From Ramazzottius varieornatus (taxonomy: Eukaryota; Tardigrada; Eutardigrada; Parachela; Ramazzottiidae), in assembly GCA_001949185.1 (NCBI GenBank), contig BDGG01000002.1, forward strand, positions 7,344,772-7,408,771: DNA of 64,000 bases, read 5' to 3'. This document shows positions 36,101-48,507 of the stretch, one piece after another; the stretch's first letter is position 1; each line of letters starts with the position of its first letter. A program made the translations under genes and the position numbers. The notes under the pieces are model-generated. The model made no database searches, had not been told where the DNA came from, and saw nothing but the letters and a program-made list of their open reading frames with translations.

Positions 36101-39100
36101 CTAGTTCCTCAAGTGGCGCACACTCTCAGCCAACAGCACCGAGAACGTGCGCCGCCTGGGGAAATAATCTTGTCGGATCTGCCTGCCGACCTTCCAAATA
36201 CTTTCGAATTTTATTGCTATTAGATCGTACTTTCTTTTCGACAGCTTCAGCCACAGCTAGCCGTTGTGGTCCGATTCGCATTACCGGTTCGGGCTCTTGC
36301 TGGTAAGCTTCACAAGCCAGACTGAAACTGAAGCTTTCTTGGGCACACCATTGATTGAGGAACCGCCTGAAATCTGTCTTCGAGTTCGCTATGTCCACGA
36401 TATTGAAGTCTTTGCGTCCACCTTCGTCATCTACTGCACCACCACCACGAGCTACCGGAGATTCCGGCAAGAAGGCCAGGTGTTCATCACGAGTAGCGAA
36501 CATGATTGTCGACACGCGTTCCTCTCGCATACTTGCTACGGAAGAGACCACAGTAGCTTCGAGAGAAGCTTGTGGACCTTGGCTGCTTACATTATCGTCA
36601 AAGTTGATTCTACTCTCCATATAAAGTTCCACAGTTTCTTGACGCTTGAGTACCGGCATGTGCAACTTTGCGGAGTTCGACGAGGATCGCTGGTCGTTCT
36701 TCCGCTTGACGTTAGCCACAGCTGTCCGTGGTGTGACGAAGAGGCCCGGTGTGTTCTCTTCTGTGTCTGCCTTACCAAAATTCAGCGCAGAAGATGGCGT
36801 GGCTGGTGTCAGTGCTGGATTGGTTAACCTGCCAAAACAAATTCATAAACATTTTTCGTCACTTGTTATTCCATCAAATAAGATTTTCCCCCTTTCATGC
36901 GATCGAGTGGTAGTGGACTAGAAAAAACAAGGTTAGTTTCACTACAGTCTATAGTAATGGATTTCCCTGACCGTTGTTCGCTCGAAGGTTGCCGTAATAT
37001 CTCTGTCATGTTGCAGTTCGCCAAAAACTGTTCGAAGTCGTCGTCGAACGTTCCCACAACCGCCTTCTCTTCTTCGGCTTCTTCAGCTTCGAGCCCATCT
37101 TGCGACGACAGAACTTTGACCGAAGCAGGCGACAAGCATTCGGAAATAACGTACTCGGTAAAGACGGAGCTTCTCTTGCTGACGACAACTGCAGACTGTT
37201 CCTCGTCTGAGTCGGTCTCAATGTCCGGCGAGCCTCTGATGATCGACGAGTCCTGGGAGTTCGGTTCATCGACTATCCCTTCGTCCTCCACGTTCTCCAC
37301 AGTAGGTTCTCCATTCTGATGGGGAACCGAACCTTGCGATTTCCGTCTTTCGTCGTCAGCGGCTTCCAGGACAGGATCCAGGGGTTCGTCCACATCTTGC
37401 TGGCTAGTGCTGACTTCAGAGAACTCTGCTGCGTTCTGTGTGGTAGACCGACTAAGCTGCACCAGTACCTCAGCTTCAAGCTCCTTTTCTGCTTGCGCTT
37501 CTTCTTCAGTCTGCGTGTTGGAGATGACAGAAGACTTGTCGGTAGGGTTTGCGTCCGCAATCTTCAGACCCAGAGCTTCCATGTCTTCTTCCAGCAACCT
37601 CCGAGCTTCGGAGATGATGATCGCAGCGGCGTCCATCTCGGTCAGCGGTTCCAGGCCATTCAGCAGAATCTTCCTTCCGCCTTTTTGAGCTGTCACCACA
37701 TGCTCTGCCTTCTCGCTACAAACAAAAACAACCGCACAGATGGAGGCTCGGCAAACAAACTCAACGCAGTTAGTTTTCCAAGTGGCGCACACGTACAGCC
37801 AATGGAACCGAAACTGTGCGCCACTTGAGAAAACAATCCGTCCAAATAGGAGAAAAATGGTCTCAGCGAATGATGAATATGGCAGAGCGAAACCTGTGAA
37901 ACGGGATGGAGTTCTTGAGAAGTTCCTCGATGTGGGAGCGATCCGCCGTCGCTAACTTAGCCAGGTTAGGATAGCCTTTTTGGTAGAGCAGACGAGCTTG
38001 GCGAGCCGTTAGGAACTGTATTCGGACCAGCTCCACGAGTTCCCGTTGTACACCGAACATCAACCGGCTTTGGAACTGTTCGATGAGCAAGGCCAAGTTA
38101 GTCCAACCAAGCTCCTGGCAGAAGATAGTGATGATGCCTGTTAAGAGTTAACAAGACGGTTGAAAGTGTTCCAAATTCACTCCACTCAAAACTCGATTTG
38201 TGCGAACTGACGTGCCTGAATAGGTTGATGCTCCTTGCTGTAGCGACTGCAACATCCCCTTGTTAACACCATACTTCATCGCAACGGTGCTCAGTGGAAT
38301 TTCGTGAATGAGCTCGTTCAAAATCAGAGCGCTAAAAGCAAACATCTGAATATCATCAGCTGCAAATTAGGAAAGGACTGTAGCGGTAGATGAAAGTAAA
38401 GCTAGGAGCATTCTTACCAGTAAAATCTTCGCATACAAGTGACTTGTTTGGCGACCGCCGGGTCGTTCTCGTTGCTCAGTCGCCCACGGACTGCCGCCGC
38501 TAACGTCATCTCATCCACTCCAACTATCGTACCCACTCTCTTCCAGGACAGCGGTAGCCTCTCCCACAGGAGCATGTAGTGGTACCAGTCGAGGTTTGCT
38601 ACATGGTCGATTAGGTGCAATGGCGTCAGCAAATGCAGGATGTGAAGCTCGGTTTCCAGATTGAATGATAGACGAGCTTTCTGCAGTTCGTGGAAGACAG
38701 CTTCACCGTCTGACGGCGAGAGACCCGACCACACCACTGCATTGCCTAACTGGGATGGCCGAAGAGCTTGACCATCTTGAGCGATCTGAATGAGTTCTTT
38801 GCTTTTTAGGGAATCGATGACAGCTTTGGCATAAGTTTCCGTCTGTTCTTTCCCCTAAAAACAGATATATTTCATTTCAGCTCACTGATAAAGGTACGCT
38901 TTTGCTACAGACTACAGGTCTTCAAATGGGAAAATGAATTCACCAGCTGAGCAGCGAGAAGAGTGCACTTGAAGTATTCCGTGACTTCTCGTACGCTTTT
39001 CGCCGCACCGTTCACGACGATTTCCAACGCGGCTTGCATCATCTTCCCTCCAACTTTCCCACTGGCCACCGCTGGCAGCATGCAGCTCTTGACTGACCGT

Positions 39101-41199
39101 ACTGTTGCGGCGAAGAGCGCAGTTACTTTGGCTTTCTCGGTTTCCTTACACACCAGAATACTTTCACCTGAAAATAACGAGAGTTGACAATAGATCGAAT
39201 GAACTGCTAATTTTAAAGGTGAGAAACTGATGTACCCTCGGTGTCCACTCCTTTCCGACCGGCTCTTCCAGCCATCTGATAGTACGTCAAGACATCGATG
39301 GTCGTGTTGTGAAAGATCGGTGATCGAATGATCACTCTTCGAGCCGGAAGATTGACCCCAGAGGACAGCGTAGTCGTGGCTATCAGAACTTTCAGGTAGC
39401 ACTTCCGGAAGGCGCCTTCTACAATCTCGCGTTCGTCCATAGTCAAGCCGGCGTGGTGGAAAGCTACACCCATAGGGACAGTCTTGGCCAGCACAGCATC
39501 TAGGCCAGCTGGACTCTGCCGTAACTGCGCCACAACGTCGTTCAGCTTGTCGTCCTGCAGGAACTCAACGCGGACTTCCTTGTCTAAATGGGTGAACTGA
39601 TCCGCGACGATTTCGGCTAGACTTTCACACCAGTTCTTGTACGGACAGAATATCAGGACGCTGTGGCCGACTCGGACTGTTTCGAGAGAAAGCGTGACGA
39701 TGTGGTCAGGATCGTTCTTCAGACTGGCGACGGGAATGATGTCACTAACTTTCGTCCATTTCTTGTCGTAAAGGACCAGGCCTAACTTTATTCTCTCGTG
39801 CAGAGGAACGGGCCGATAATCTAAAGACAGATCACAAAATTACAGAGGCTAGCTGTAAACGAATAGCTTCAAATTTCAGAGCAATTTACTTGATAAATTG
39901 GGACTTGGGAGGTTTGGCCATCGAAGCGTACAAGAATATCATCTCGAGTGGCGCACGTTTTCACGGTTAACGGCAGGGAGCGTGCGCCACTTAACATGAC
40001 GATCTTGTACGTCTCGTTTGCCGGACCACCAGTCCTTAATCCTTACCGCTGGTAAAGAGATCCGCGTCTAGCCATGCTGCGATGTCTCCCAAGTTCGGAA
40101 GCGTCGCGCTCATTCCGACGATCTGAATCCTTACAGGAGCTTCTTCTTGGCTTTCTTCTGTCTCTTCTTTTTTTTTGTCAACCGACAACCAAGTTTGATT
40201 CAGATACCCTATCTTCGTGAGCAGCAGCTCGATCAGGTGTCCTCTTCCTGAATCTCCTACCATGTGCAGTTCATCCACGACCACGACACCCAACTGATCC
40301 AGCCTTCCTTCTTCGACCATTCTATTGACTAAACTGTTCGCCTTTTCAATCGTACATACAGCAATGTCCAGCTTTCTCATACCACCAGGAGGACGAACAT
40401 GGCCCATGTACCCACCCACCCGGATTCCACTGCCATGGAACATCTTCTGTAACGACACCATCTTCTCCCTGGCTAACGCTACGAAAGGCAATATGAATAG
40501 ACCTTTCTTCTTCGTTTCTACAACTCTTTTCAACAGAAGGATTTCCGCGACGAGTGTCTTCCCTGCGCTGGTCGGCGCAGAGTAAACTAAATTCCCACCG
40601 TCCAACGCTTTGCCTTGCTTTAGACATTCTGCTTGCCACTGGAACATCGACGTTATGTTGATCTTCTTGTAAGCAGCCACAACCTTCTCCGGAAGTCCCC
40701 ATTCCGCTAGATTCAGATCTGCCTGCTGAAGAAACCGAAATCACATTAGTTATACAATATTATCCGTGATACAATCTTAAATGAATATAGTTACAGATTT
40801 CTCCTTCGTTGCTTGGACCGAGTTCTGGAGCAACGCGTGTATCGCATCTTCATTGACCATGGACATCGGCTTATCATCCCGGAGAAGAGCGCTAGGGATA
40901 TCGTCAAAGAAGGCCGCTGTGTCATCTTTTCGAGGTGATTCTGCGTGGATGCTAAGACGTCCGATGCGTAATGTCTTGGACGGAGTATTAAGAATGGGCT
41001 TCTTCGGCGATGTTTGTGTCTTCTTCGGGGATACTGAAGGGAATTCATCGTCCGTGAAGGCGATTACAGGCTTGTAGAAAGATGAGCTGACCGTCCCGGA
41101 ACGAGCTTTTGGTTGTCCGCGTCCGAGAGCCAGCGCTGGTTTCTGAGACTTGCGTGGAGGAAGGGCTTCATTGCTACGAGCCTTCCTTGGCAGCGGCAT
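33170..41199 (-). CDS. POLQ: DNA polymerase theta (helicase plus family-A polymerase)
   Basis: Exons: 41199-40795, 40725-40047, 39820-39236, 39167-38944, 38854-38437, 38359-38216, 38137-37894, 37715 to about 36905, 36828-36231, 35993-35643, 35413-35031, 34789-34302, 34219-34032 and 33754-33170; about 2000 residues. Helicase half: APTSAGKTLVAEILLLKR (Walker A), VVVDELHM (DExH), GMSATLPN and YYQMAGRAGRKG. The middle linker is acidic and Ser/Thr-rich. Polymerase half: ADYSQVELRVLAHL (motif A), QQAKQICYGIIYGMGAKAL (O helix, joined across an intron) and LQLHDELIYEVAE (motif C), with metal-binding Asp residues present. It should carry out theta-mediated end joining of double-strand breaks. The intron after 38216 appears to use a GC donor. 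The junction from 37715's exon into 36828 is unresolved. Five introns carry palindromic MITEs. Confidence 0.92.
33895..34012. repeat. Palindromic element beside a POLQ splice donor
   Basis: Left arm 33895-33947 (GTGCAGAGAATGCATCCC ... ATTGGTTAC) and right arm 33966-34012 (GTAACCAAT ... GGGATGCATTTCTCTGCAC) form a long inverted repeat with an 18-bp loop. The right arm ends 19 bp from the exon's GTGAGC donor. Confidence 0.75.
34826..34945. repeat. GTGGCGCAC palindromic MITE-like element, copy 4
   Basis: Begins GGGAGCTCGGCAAACAAG. Core arms CAGATGACGCAC and GTGTGCGCCAGCTG flank TTTTGGCTG. POLQ intron. Confidence 0.75.
35485..35600. repeat. GTGGCGCAC palindromic MITE-like element, copy 5
   Basis: CCCGGAGCTCGACGACCC, then CTAAGTGGCGCAGGC paired with GCGTGCACGATTTGG. 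Diverged copy in a POLQ intron. Confidence 0.65.
36085..36190. repeat. GTGGCGCAC palindromic MITE-like element, copy 6
   Basis: CTCAAGTGGCGCACACTC and GAACGTGCGCCGCCTGGGG around CAGCCAACAG. It follows the POLQ exon ending at 36231, within the intron. Confidence 0.75.
37739..37860. repeat. GTGGCGCAC palindromic MITE-like element, copy 7
   Basis: TCGGCAAACAAACTCAACG flank; arms CCAAGTGGCGCACACG and ACTGTGCGCCACTTGAG; then AAAACAATCCGTCC. Best-preserved arms of the family. POLQ intron. Confidence 0.8.
39905..40025. repeat. GTGGCGCAC palindromic MITE-like element, copy 8
   Basis: CTCGAGTGGCGCACG and GCGTGCGCCACTTAA with outer arms GTACAAGAATATCATC / GATCTTGTAC. POLQ intron. Confidence 0.8.
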
Positions 41200-43802
41200 C
41201 TGCTAGCTTGAAGGGATGTTTGCCAGCAGCAGTGCTCCACGACTCAAAATCTAGGAAGTAGGGATCTAGGTACGGATAACATGCACGTCTGAGAAGAAGA
41301 ATTTGCCCTGCGTTGCCTTAATCGTCAGAAAGAAAAGGGTATACGATGTTTTCGTTTTATCAACCCAGTGGCTGAATCAACTCACAGAGTGACCGGAAGT
41401 GTAATTAGTAAGTAATATTACCCGTGTGTCCACAGTGTTGTCACTTCCCGGAACACCTCGAGCATCCCCTGATGAGACTAGCTGCGATTCAGGGTCCCCT
41501 CGTTCCTTGCTACAGGAAGAGTTTAGGTGCCTGGCATCCCCAACCATGCTTGTCCACGTCCACTACATGGAGCGAAACAGCTGCCATCCAGCTTCGACAT
41601 CTCCGTTCAGTCCAGTACCTTGAACGTAGCAATCCGAGCTGAAATCATCGCTCGTCCGAAGATTTCTGATGCTGATCGGGCAATGGTCACTCTGGAACTT
41701 TCGGGGGGATGAGTCCGGTGCCTACTTCTGCGGCACCGCATGGACAGGCACACCATTGTTAGACTTCCGTAAGACTGCTGCCGAAGCCGGAGCTGAAGAT
41801 GACTGCTACCTGAAGGTTCTTCGTCCAAGTGTTCGAGTAGTTTCTGTCTATGGTCATGGTGGTACCGTTGTCTACAATCTCACTTCCATAACTTTGGAGT
41901 AAATCAGCGCGAACGTCTTAATGAACTGCAAGATCCCCATCGAAGAGCGAGTGATGATCGTCGCAAAGGAGGTGGTCAAGCAAGAGCACCCGGGTACGTT
42001 TCTCACGGACTACGAGTTGAGTGACCAGGATGTGGTGTACATTGTAAAGAACTTATGGGAGATGACAGCGCGCTTGGTCAATTAACCTCGAAGTCACTCT
42101 GTCCACGACATGCAAGATATCAAGATTCAAGAACAAGGAGCAAGAAGGTATTCCGCGGGACAGCAAAGACTCTTTCTCACTGCATGAATGAGGTATGGAA
42201 ATACTTGTATGGGACGAGGGAAAATGAAGTGAACTCAATCGCTGTCAAGTGGAGCATGTTACCCCTGTAACTGGCTGGAGGTTTGCGCCAGTTGAGAAAC
42301 GTTGTTGGTTCAAATCGCTGCCCACGTTCCGCATTATGTAGTAACTCATGGTGGTAGACCGTTTGTGTGTTCTTCAATATTCCAAGTCCTGTAGATCAAC
42401 TTGTGTTCCACTTTCAGAGGATTTGGAAAAGAATTGGAGAACGATCGGCCACGTGATAACCAGTTGTACATTACTGTTGGTTTCCGTTCGGCGAGGCTTG
42501 GCTTGTGGATGCTTGGAGTACGAGCTGCGCAACCCAAAAGACATCACATCGCTTTACGGTAACATAAAGGTGGTTTCGTAAAGTGGACACGCCACCAGAC
42601 TGAACGTCGAACCTGTCAAGAACACCATTAAACATGTAAGGCTGAGGATCCCGGAATTTGCACCCAAGCGGAGGGTTGAGAATCGCGGGCTGCGATTGTG
42701 TAGGAAGTTGATGGAAGATGGAATGACTCTGCAGCAAGCTTCCATCAGAAACCGTTGGATGTGGAAGCTGCAGTCAGGAGGTAATATTTACGAGTAGTTG
42801 GTTGTGGTGGAAGACAACCACAGGATGTCTGGATGCAAGATCACCTTAGGACAATGATTCCGACCTGAGAGAGGTCTTCCTGCTCAACTCGAATAACAAG
42901 GAAGTATTTCATGGTAGATGTGATATCGATATGTGCAGTCGACCATATTCTCTTTTGTAGGCTTTTTCTGGTCCCTGTTTTCTTAGCTACTCAACCCGGA
43001 TTCCGAGGCAGTTCTTTCCTTCATTGAGCTTCTACCAGAAACTGTTTTTCTCTTATTTCCGCTCATAGTGATAGAATAGTTCATTGTGCGTGGAACCTAG
43101 TGTTAGAACTTAGAGGTCGAAGGCCAGTGCGTACTACGCCGGTTTCATTCTTATTAGAGGTATATGAAAGGGCTTTTGTGTCAGTAAAGTATCTTGATAG
43201 TTATGTTGATGGCTTTTGAAGGAGGAGTGGATTAAACCAGACAGGCGATAGTGGACATCGCACAGTCGAGACCTGGCGTTCGTGGTCGCCGCTTCTTTCC
43301 TCTGTACTATACGCGCCACATCGCACCCGCCGGTTTTAATTGAGTGGCGTCGCCGGTGCATCAGGGTGGGCCTATCCACTGACCACCTAGCTAGAAAAGC
43401 AGGCCAAGGAGAACTGACTCTTCTCACAATCCTTGGACATGTGCCTGAGTCTTGTTTCCTATAACTTTCGCGACACCCTTGACAAAACACTGTTTTTTCA
43501 GCTAATTGGAGCAATACAGCGTGACGTGGCAGTTGATGGTCGACTATCATTGTCACACTCAAATACTTGACTAGCTTTGATCGTAGTGCTCGTGGTTGCT
43601 GTGGACGGAACGAGTAATATAGAAAGTCATAGCGGAAACGAGAAATGCAATCGCGTACTCACCAAGAACTTGCTTCGGCGCCGGGATACCTTAGACTTTG
43701 GCCAAGGACTCTTTCAACTCATCGCGTCAATCCGTTATAAGCATCGACCAGCTGGTTCCCGACATACCCGGCATTGTTACTTTCAAATATTTTGCTAGTA
43801 TC
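41200..43802 (+). other. Gene-poor stretch with decayed open-frame fragments
   Basis: Plus-strand fragments read as coding over short distances: about 41430-41620, about 41930-42060 (TFLTDYELSDQDVVYIVKNL) and about 42420-42790 (RLRIPEFAPKRRVENRGLRL). They are broken by stops and frame changes and lack a common splice pattern. A minus-strand frame at 43562-43134 has no motif. One palindromic MITE copy lies inside (copy 9). This may be one or more dead genes or an unrecognised transposon; I cannot assign a family. Confidence 0.35.
42215..42325. repeat. GTGGCGCAC palindromic MITE-like element, copy 9
   Basis: TCAAGTGGAGCATG and GTTTGCGCCAGTTGAG around GTAACTGGCTGG, followed by AAACGTTGTTGGTTCAAA. 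Diverged; outside any intron I can define. Confidence 0.65.
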
Positions 43803-45302
43803 ATGGAGAATGTGGCCCAACTATTAACGAGAAACGTTCGCCGGTATTTCCTCTTGATTCTATTTGTTGTTGCCGAAACTGCTGCTGACCTGTGTCCGCC
43901 GCCAGCATCCCTAGCACCGGCATGTACCTGCACAACCCTAGCCGAGGGAGTCGGTATCAACTGCCGGGCAGTTCGCGATGTCGGAGACCTTCTGGGAGCC
44001 TTCCGGTTGGTCACCGGACCGATCTCCGAGATCAGCATCAGTGACAGCCCGCAGTTGAAGAACTTTGCGCTGGAGTCCCTTGAGGAAGTCCCAAATTTGA
44101 AAGACTTGCAGTCCTTAATGATGTACCGAATCGTTATCAATATTCCCGCTGCGCCCAAGCCACTGAACTATCCCAAGCTTCGAAGCCTGAACATTAGCAA
44201 GAATGGAATTCGAGACTTCCCGCAGCCGCTTCTGTCCAACTTGACCGAACTGACGTATCTCAACCTATCGCATAATGCGATGACGGCTATCTTTCCCGGA
44301 CATTTCGACTCCCTCAAGAAGCTGGAAACCTTAGGTAGAGTAGCGGAACTTGACTGGAAACCCTTCTATCTGGCGTTCTTCCGTTTGATGGTGGTGACTG
44401 TGTTCTTTCCAGATCTGACGAACAACAAGCTGAATTACTTACCGCCACTTACCTTCCAAGGCGCTCCAAAGTTACGAATATTGAAGCTGGTAAGTTCGTC
44501 CGTAGAGATTCTTCGCAAAAAGCTTTGCTTCACCGTGCGACGAGATTGCTTCCGGCAGAAATAATTTTGATCTCACTTTGCTCACAGGGAAGAAACGCGC
44601 TCCGAGACCTTTCCTCCGAGATGTTTCGAGGAACGAAGGCACTTGAGGTAAGAACTTCCGGTTGGTTGTTTAAAGGGATCAGTGTGAGCCGGTTGGGTTT
44701 TCTGTTCTACCAGGAGCTGGATCTCTCCCAGAATGTCATCCGGTACATACCCAGAGAGATGATGAATGAGTTCCAGAACCTGAAAGTTCTTAGCCTTCAT
44801 CGAAACTGGATCATCGACGTACCCGGAAACACCTTCCAGAACCTCACGCTGTTGGAAAAGCTGGTACTTTCCGGCAATGGACTGAAATACCTCTCGGCAG
44901 ACAGCTTCAAGGGTCTGGAGGTTCTGACAAATCTGGACCTGTCGAACAACGGACTCGAATACATCCCGGAAGGACTCTTGGAACCGCTCAAAGAGCTCGA
45001 AGTGTTAAACATCAGGTACGTTCTACCCAGCAAAGTGTTTGTGCATCCCAGTCTCATTGTTCATACTTTTTACTAGTTTCAATCGAATAAAGAGCATGCC
45101 GGCCAGTCTGATGAAGAACCTCAAATCACTTCGACGTCTGGACATCAGGCGGACCCTTATCACTTTTGTGGTAGGTCCATAATTCGCGTCACAACAATGA
45201 TCACCAGTCTAAATCTTCCTCAATGTTCTTTTACAGCCGGGAGACATCTACGGACTCGTCAGTCCAGCGTCTAATGTCAGGGTGCTTCAGCTCCTCAGCT
45301 AA
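43803..45302 (+). CDS. Secreted leucine-rich-repeat protein
   Basis: Exons 43803-44334, 44413-44489, 44588-44647, 44714-45015, 45077-45170 and 45237-45302 join in phase to 376 residues. The N-terminus has a hydrophobic signal (RRYFLLILFVVAETAA) followed by a Cys cluster (CPPPASLAPACTCTTLAEGV) like an LRR N-cap. About ten LRRs follow, with repeats such as LTYLNLSHNAMTAIFPGHF, LTNLDLSNNGLEYIPEGLL and LKVLSLHRNWIIDVPGNTF. There is no TM segment, TIR or Ig domain, so an extracellular binding or matrix protein is likely; the partner is unknown. It ends 217 bp before the convergent GFM1 stop. Confidence 0.85.
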
Positions 45303-45519
45303 ACCAAGAATCATAAAGAGTTATGCCGAAGAAAGTATAAAGGAGCCCTTTGTTGTTGACTTTTGTTGTTTCAGTTCAACCGTCCACTCGGATAGTTCTG
45401 CTGTTTCTGTTTCTTTTTCGTTTGTTATTTTCTCCGCGCTGGCGGGGAATTCTAGTCTAACCAGACTTAAAATCTATGCAACTAATAAACCGAAAAGGTT
45501 GTCGGAACATTCGCTCTCG

Positions 45520-48507
45520 CTAGTTCCTCTTTTTCTTCTTAACAACTTCTCCGCTCTCTTTCTCGAGTTCTTCTTGGTACGCTTGCACGAGCTGTTCTTG
45601 TGTTGACGGCAAGCATGGCGAATACCGGCAGAACTCCATGGTAAATTCGCCCTTGCCTTGCGTGGCTGACCGTATCTCAGTCGAGTATCCAAACATATCG
45701 TTCAGCGGTACTTCGCAGAAGAGGGAAACCCAATCGCCTGCTGAATCTGAGCCAGTGACAACAGCATGCCTCCTCTGCATTTGAGCTGTTATTGCACCTT
45801 GAAACTCAATTGGTGCGGTTACCTCAACCGTCATGATAGGCTCAAGTACCTACAGCAACAGTCCAAATCAGAACAGAAACGTACATGTGGTTGAATTTCC
45901 ACATTGGGGAGCTCCGCAAACAAACTCAACCAAATTGTTTTCTCAAGTGGCACGTGTGATAGGTCCTGTTGGCTGATCGCGAGCGCCACTTGGAAAAACG
46001 ATCTGGTTAAGTTTGCTTACCAACCTGTTATTTCGATGTTGAAACTTCAGTACCTATCAACATTCGATAAAAAAGTAAACTTTCTGCCGTACCTGCCATC
46101 TACCGAGGTCGTAGCAGTCATTCATGGCGCCTGTAGCTGCGTTGATGAATGCGTACTCGTTGGAATCCACTACGTGACTAGCACCATCTTGTAGTCTCAT
46201 GATGATACCGGAAACCTTGGCTCCAATCAGCGAACCTTTCTCGCAGCTTGCACGGAAGCCCTTCTCGATAGCTGGGATGAAGTTCTTCGGTACGTTGGTA
46301 CCCTTGGTTTCGTCTTTGAAAGCGAGGTCGAGGTTCCTGTCGGGAGAAAGAGGCTCGAGAGCTCCGATGACTCGGCCGTACTGGCCAGCACCGCCAGACT
46401 GCCTTTTGTGGAGGTAGTCGAAGGAGACTGGCGCGAGAAGCGTTTCTCTGAAGGACACCTTGGGCTTACCGAGTACGACAGGTGTGTTGTACTCGCGTTC
46501 CATTCGCTGAGCGTAGATCTCTAAATGAAGCTCACCCATACCTGAAACAAAAACATGCAAAGAGTAAAAGTGATCCGGCAAAACTGATTCCGACCACTAA
46601 AGAATAAACTCACAACTTATCCACAAAACATGCCTAACTTTCCGTCCACCTGCATATAGGGACCACGTTAAATTCCTATTCGACAGTATGCAGGTGGACG
46701 AAACTTTCGAACTAAATATCCCGACGAAAAGACTTCGTAACTCTTATCGAAACGGGACGACTTGGAAAAAGTCAGCGTATATCTTTTACCTTGGCAGATG
46801 GTTTCTTTGATTTCTGGATCAAAGAAGACTCTGAACGTTGGATCTTCTCTTGTGAAGCGATTGATGGCTTTGGAGAAGTTATCGCTGTGTTTCGTTGCAT
46901 CTTTCGCCTTGATGGACATGCTAATGACAGGCTCTGGTACATGGATGGGTTCCATCGATACTTTGTAGTCGGGGATGGAAACAAAACTATCACCGGAAGC
47001 ACACTCGACACCAGTCATCGCACAAATATCACCGGCAAACACTTCCGTCACGTCCTCCATCTCGTCCGAATGCATGCGGACCAACCTGTTCACCTTACAC
47101 TTCTTCCCTGTTCGCGTATTCCATACCCAGTCACCTCGATTTATTCTGCCCTGGTAGACCCGAACAAAGGATAGCTGTCCGACTTTTCCAATGTCAAGCT
47201 TGAATGCCAGACCGAGGAACGGCTTCTGGGCTGAGCGAGAAGGATCTAAATGGATACTGTCCGTCTTCCCCTCTTTCCCTTCCATCAAAGCCATGTTTAC
47301 ACGCTCCGCGGGGTTCGGGAGAAAGTCCACAACCGCATCGAGAAGGGGCTGTACTCCTTTATTCTTCAGGGCCGAGCCTAAAAGGAGGAATATCTTGTAT
47401 GCCCTACAGCCAATTTACGAGGCAAGAAGAACGAATCGGCCACCCCAAATTTTATCGATGTGACGTCATCGCAGCCATTCTTATTGATGGGTGACCGACT
47501 CACCGCTTCTAGCCAATCCGTCCTTCCGATCTACTTACCGACGAGAACAGGTGTGAAACTTCTCTTTATGCAGCTTCTCCGTATTCCAGCCATCAAGTCA
47601 TCCACCGAAGGAACTTTCTCTTCCAGGAACATATTACCCACGATTTCATCACCGTCGCTGATATGTTCGATCATTTCTTGTCTATACGCCTTCACTTCCG
47701 TCATCATGTTACCCGGAATGGCATCATACCTGACAATCTCCCCGTTGTCTCCATCAAAATAAACAGCCTGTTCCTTCACGAGATCCACAACCCCGCTGAG
47801 CTTACTCTCCAAGCCAATCGGCAACTGCACGAACGCTGCGTTATGTTTCAGCTTCTCACGGACTTGCTTCAGCACTCTCTTGGGATCAGCGCCTGCCCTG
47901 TCTAACTTGTTTATGAAACCTAAACAGGGGACATTATACCGCTTCATCTGACGATTCACCGTCAACGTCTGACTCTGCACTCCTCCGACACTACACAGAA
48001 CCAAGATGGCACCGTCCAGCACGCGAAGAGATCGTTCAACTTCCACGGTGAAGTCCACATGTCCAGGTGTATCAATGAAATTAATGTTCGTGCCTAAAAC
48101 AAAGAAACAACTGCCAAATACGTGCCGATAAATCGCTCTAAAATTCTATTCGTACCTTTCCAGTCAGTGTAAGTAGCTGCAGATTTGATAGTGATGCCGC
48201 GCTGTCTTTCCAGCTCCATGGAATCCATCTTTGCTCCCACTTGATCTTTTCCTCGGACTTCGTGCATGTCTTCTATACGGCCAGTGTAGTATAATATTCT
48301 CTCCGAGACGGTCGTCTTGCCGCTGTCAATGTGCGCTGATATCCCCATGTTCCGAATCTTTTCCACCTCTTTGTGGATGGTGATCATCTTCTTCGCGGCA
48401 TAGTGGGCGCGGGATTGCTTTGAAGAAGGTGCGTGGTTCAAGATGGCATTCTGGGATATCCTCGCTCCCGTCCGGACGACGCTCCGGCCTTGCAGTATTC
48501 CATGCAT
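45520..48507 (-). CDS. GFM1: Mitochondrial translation elongation factor G1
   Basis: Exons 48507-48156, 48093-47539, 47377-46790, 46541-46093 and 45849-45520 join in phase to 757 residues, the usual length for mitochondrial EF-G. The first about 40 residues are basic and lack acidic residues, fitting a mitochondrial targeting peptide. G1 is [20 protein letters not shown], the switch region has [14 protein letters not shown]3 is DTPGHVDF and G4 is NKLD. Domain IV/V blocks include [18 protein letters not shown] and [20 protein letters not shown]. It catalyses GTP-driven translocation on the mitoribosome. It ends in a Lys-rich tail (VVKKKKRN). No ATG exists upstream in frame, which supports 48507. 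Intron 4 carries a palindromic MITE. Confidence 0.95.
45905..46025. repeat. GTGGCGCAC palindromic MITE-like element, copy 10
   Basis: GGGGAGCTCCGCAAAC outer arm; CTCAAGTGGCACG and GCGAGCGCCACTTGG core; GATCTGGTTAAGTTTGC on the right. GFM1 intron 4. Confidence 0.75.
46642..46700. repeat. Short hairpin in GFM1 intron 3
   Basis: CCGTCCACCTGCATA (46642) pairs with TATGCAGGTGGACG (about 46687-46700) around a loop of about 30 bp. Confidence 0.6.

Noticed and set aside
42295-42325. GGTTCAAATC resembling a tRNA B box
   Set aside because: It is the conserved flank of the palindromic MITE (seen again at 63.8 kb) and no A box or cloverleaf can be drawn.
43134-43562. 142-codon minus-strand frame
   Set aside because: Arg/His-rich without domain; likely a chance opening in decayed sequence.
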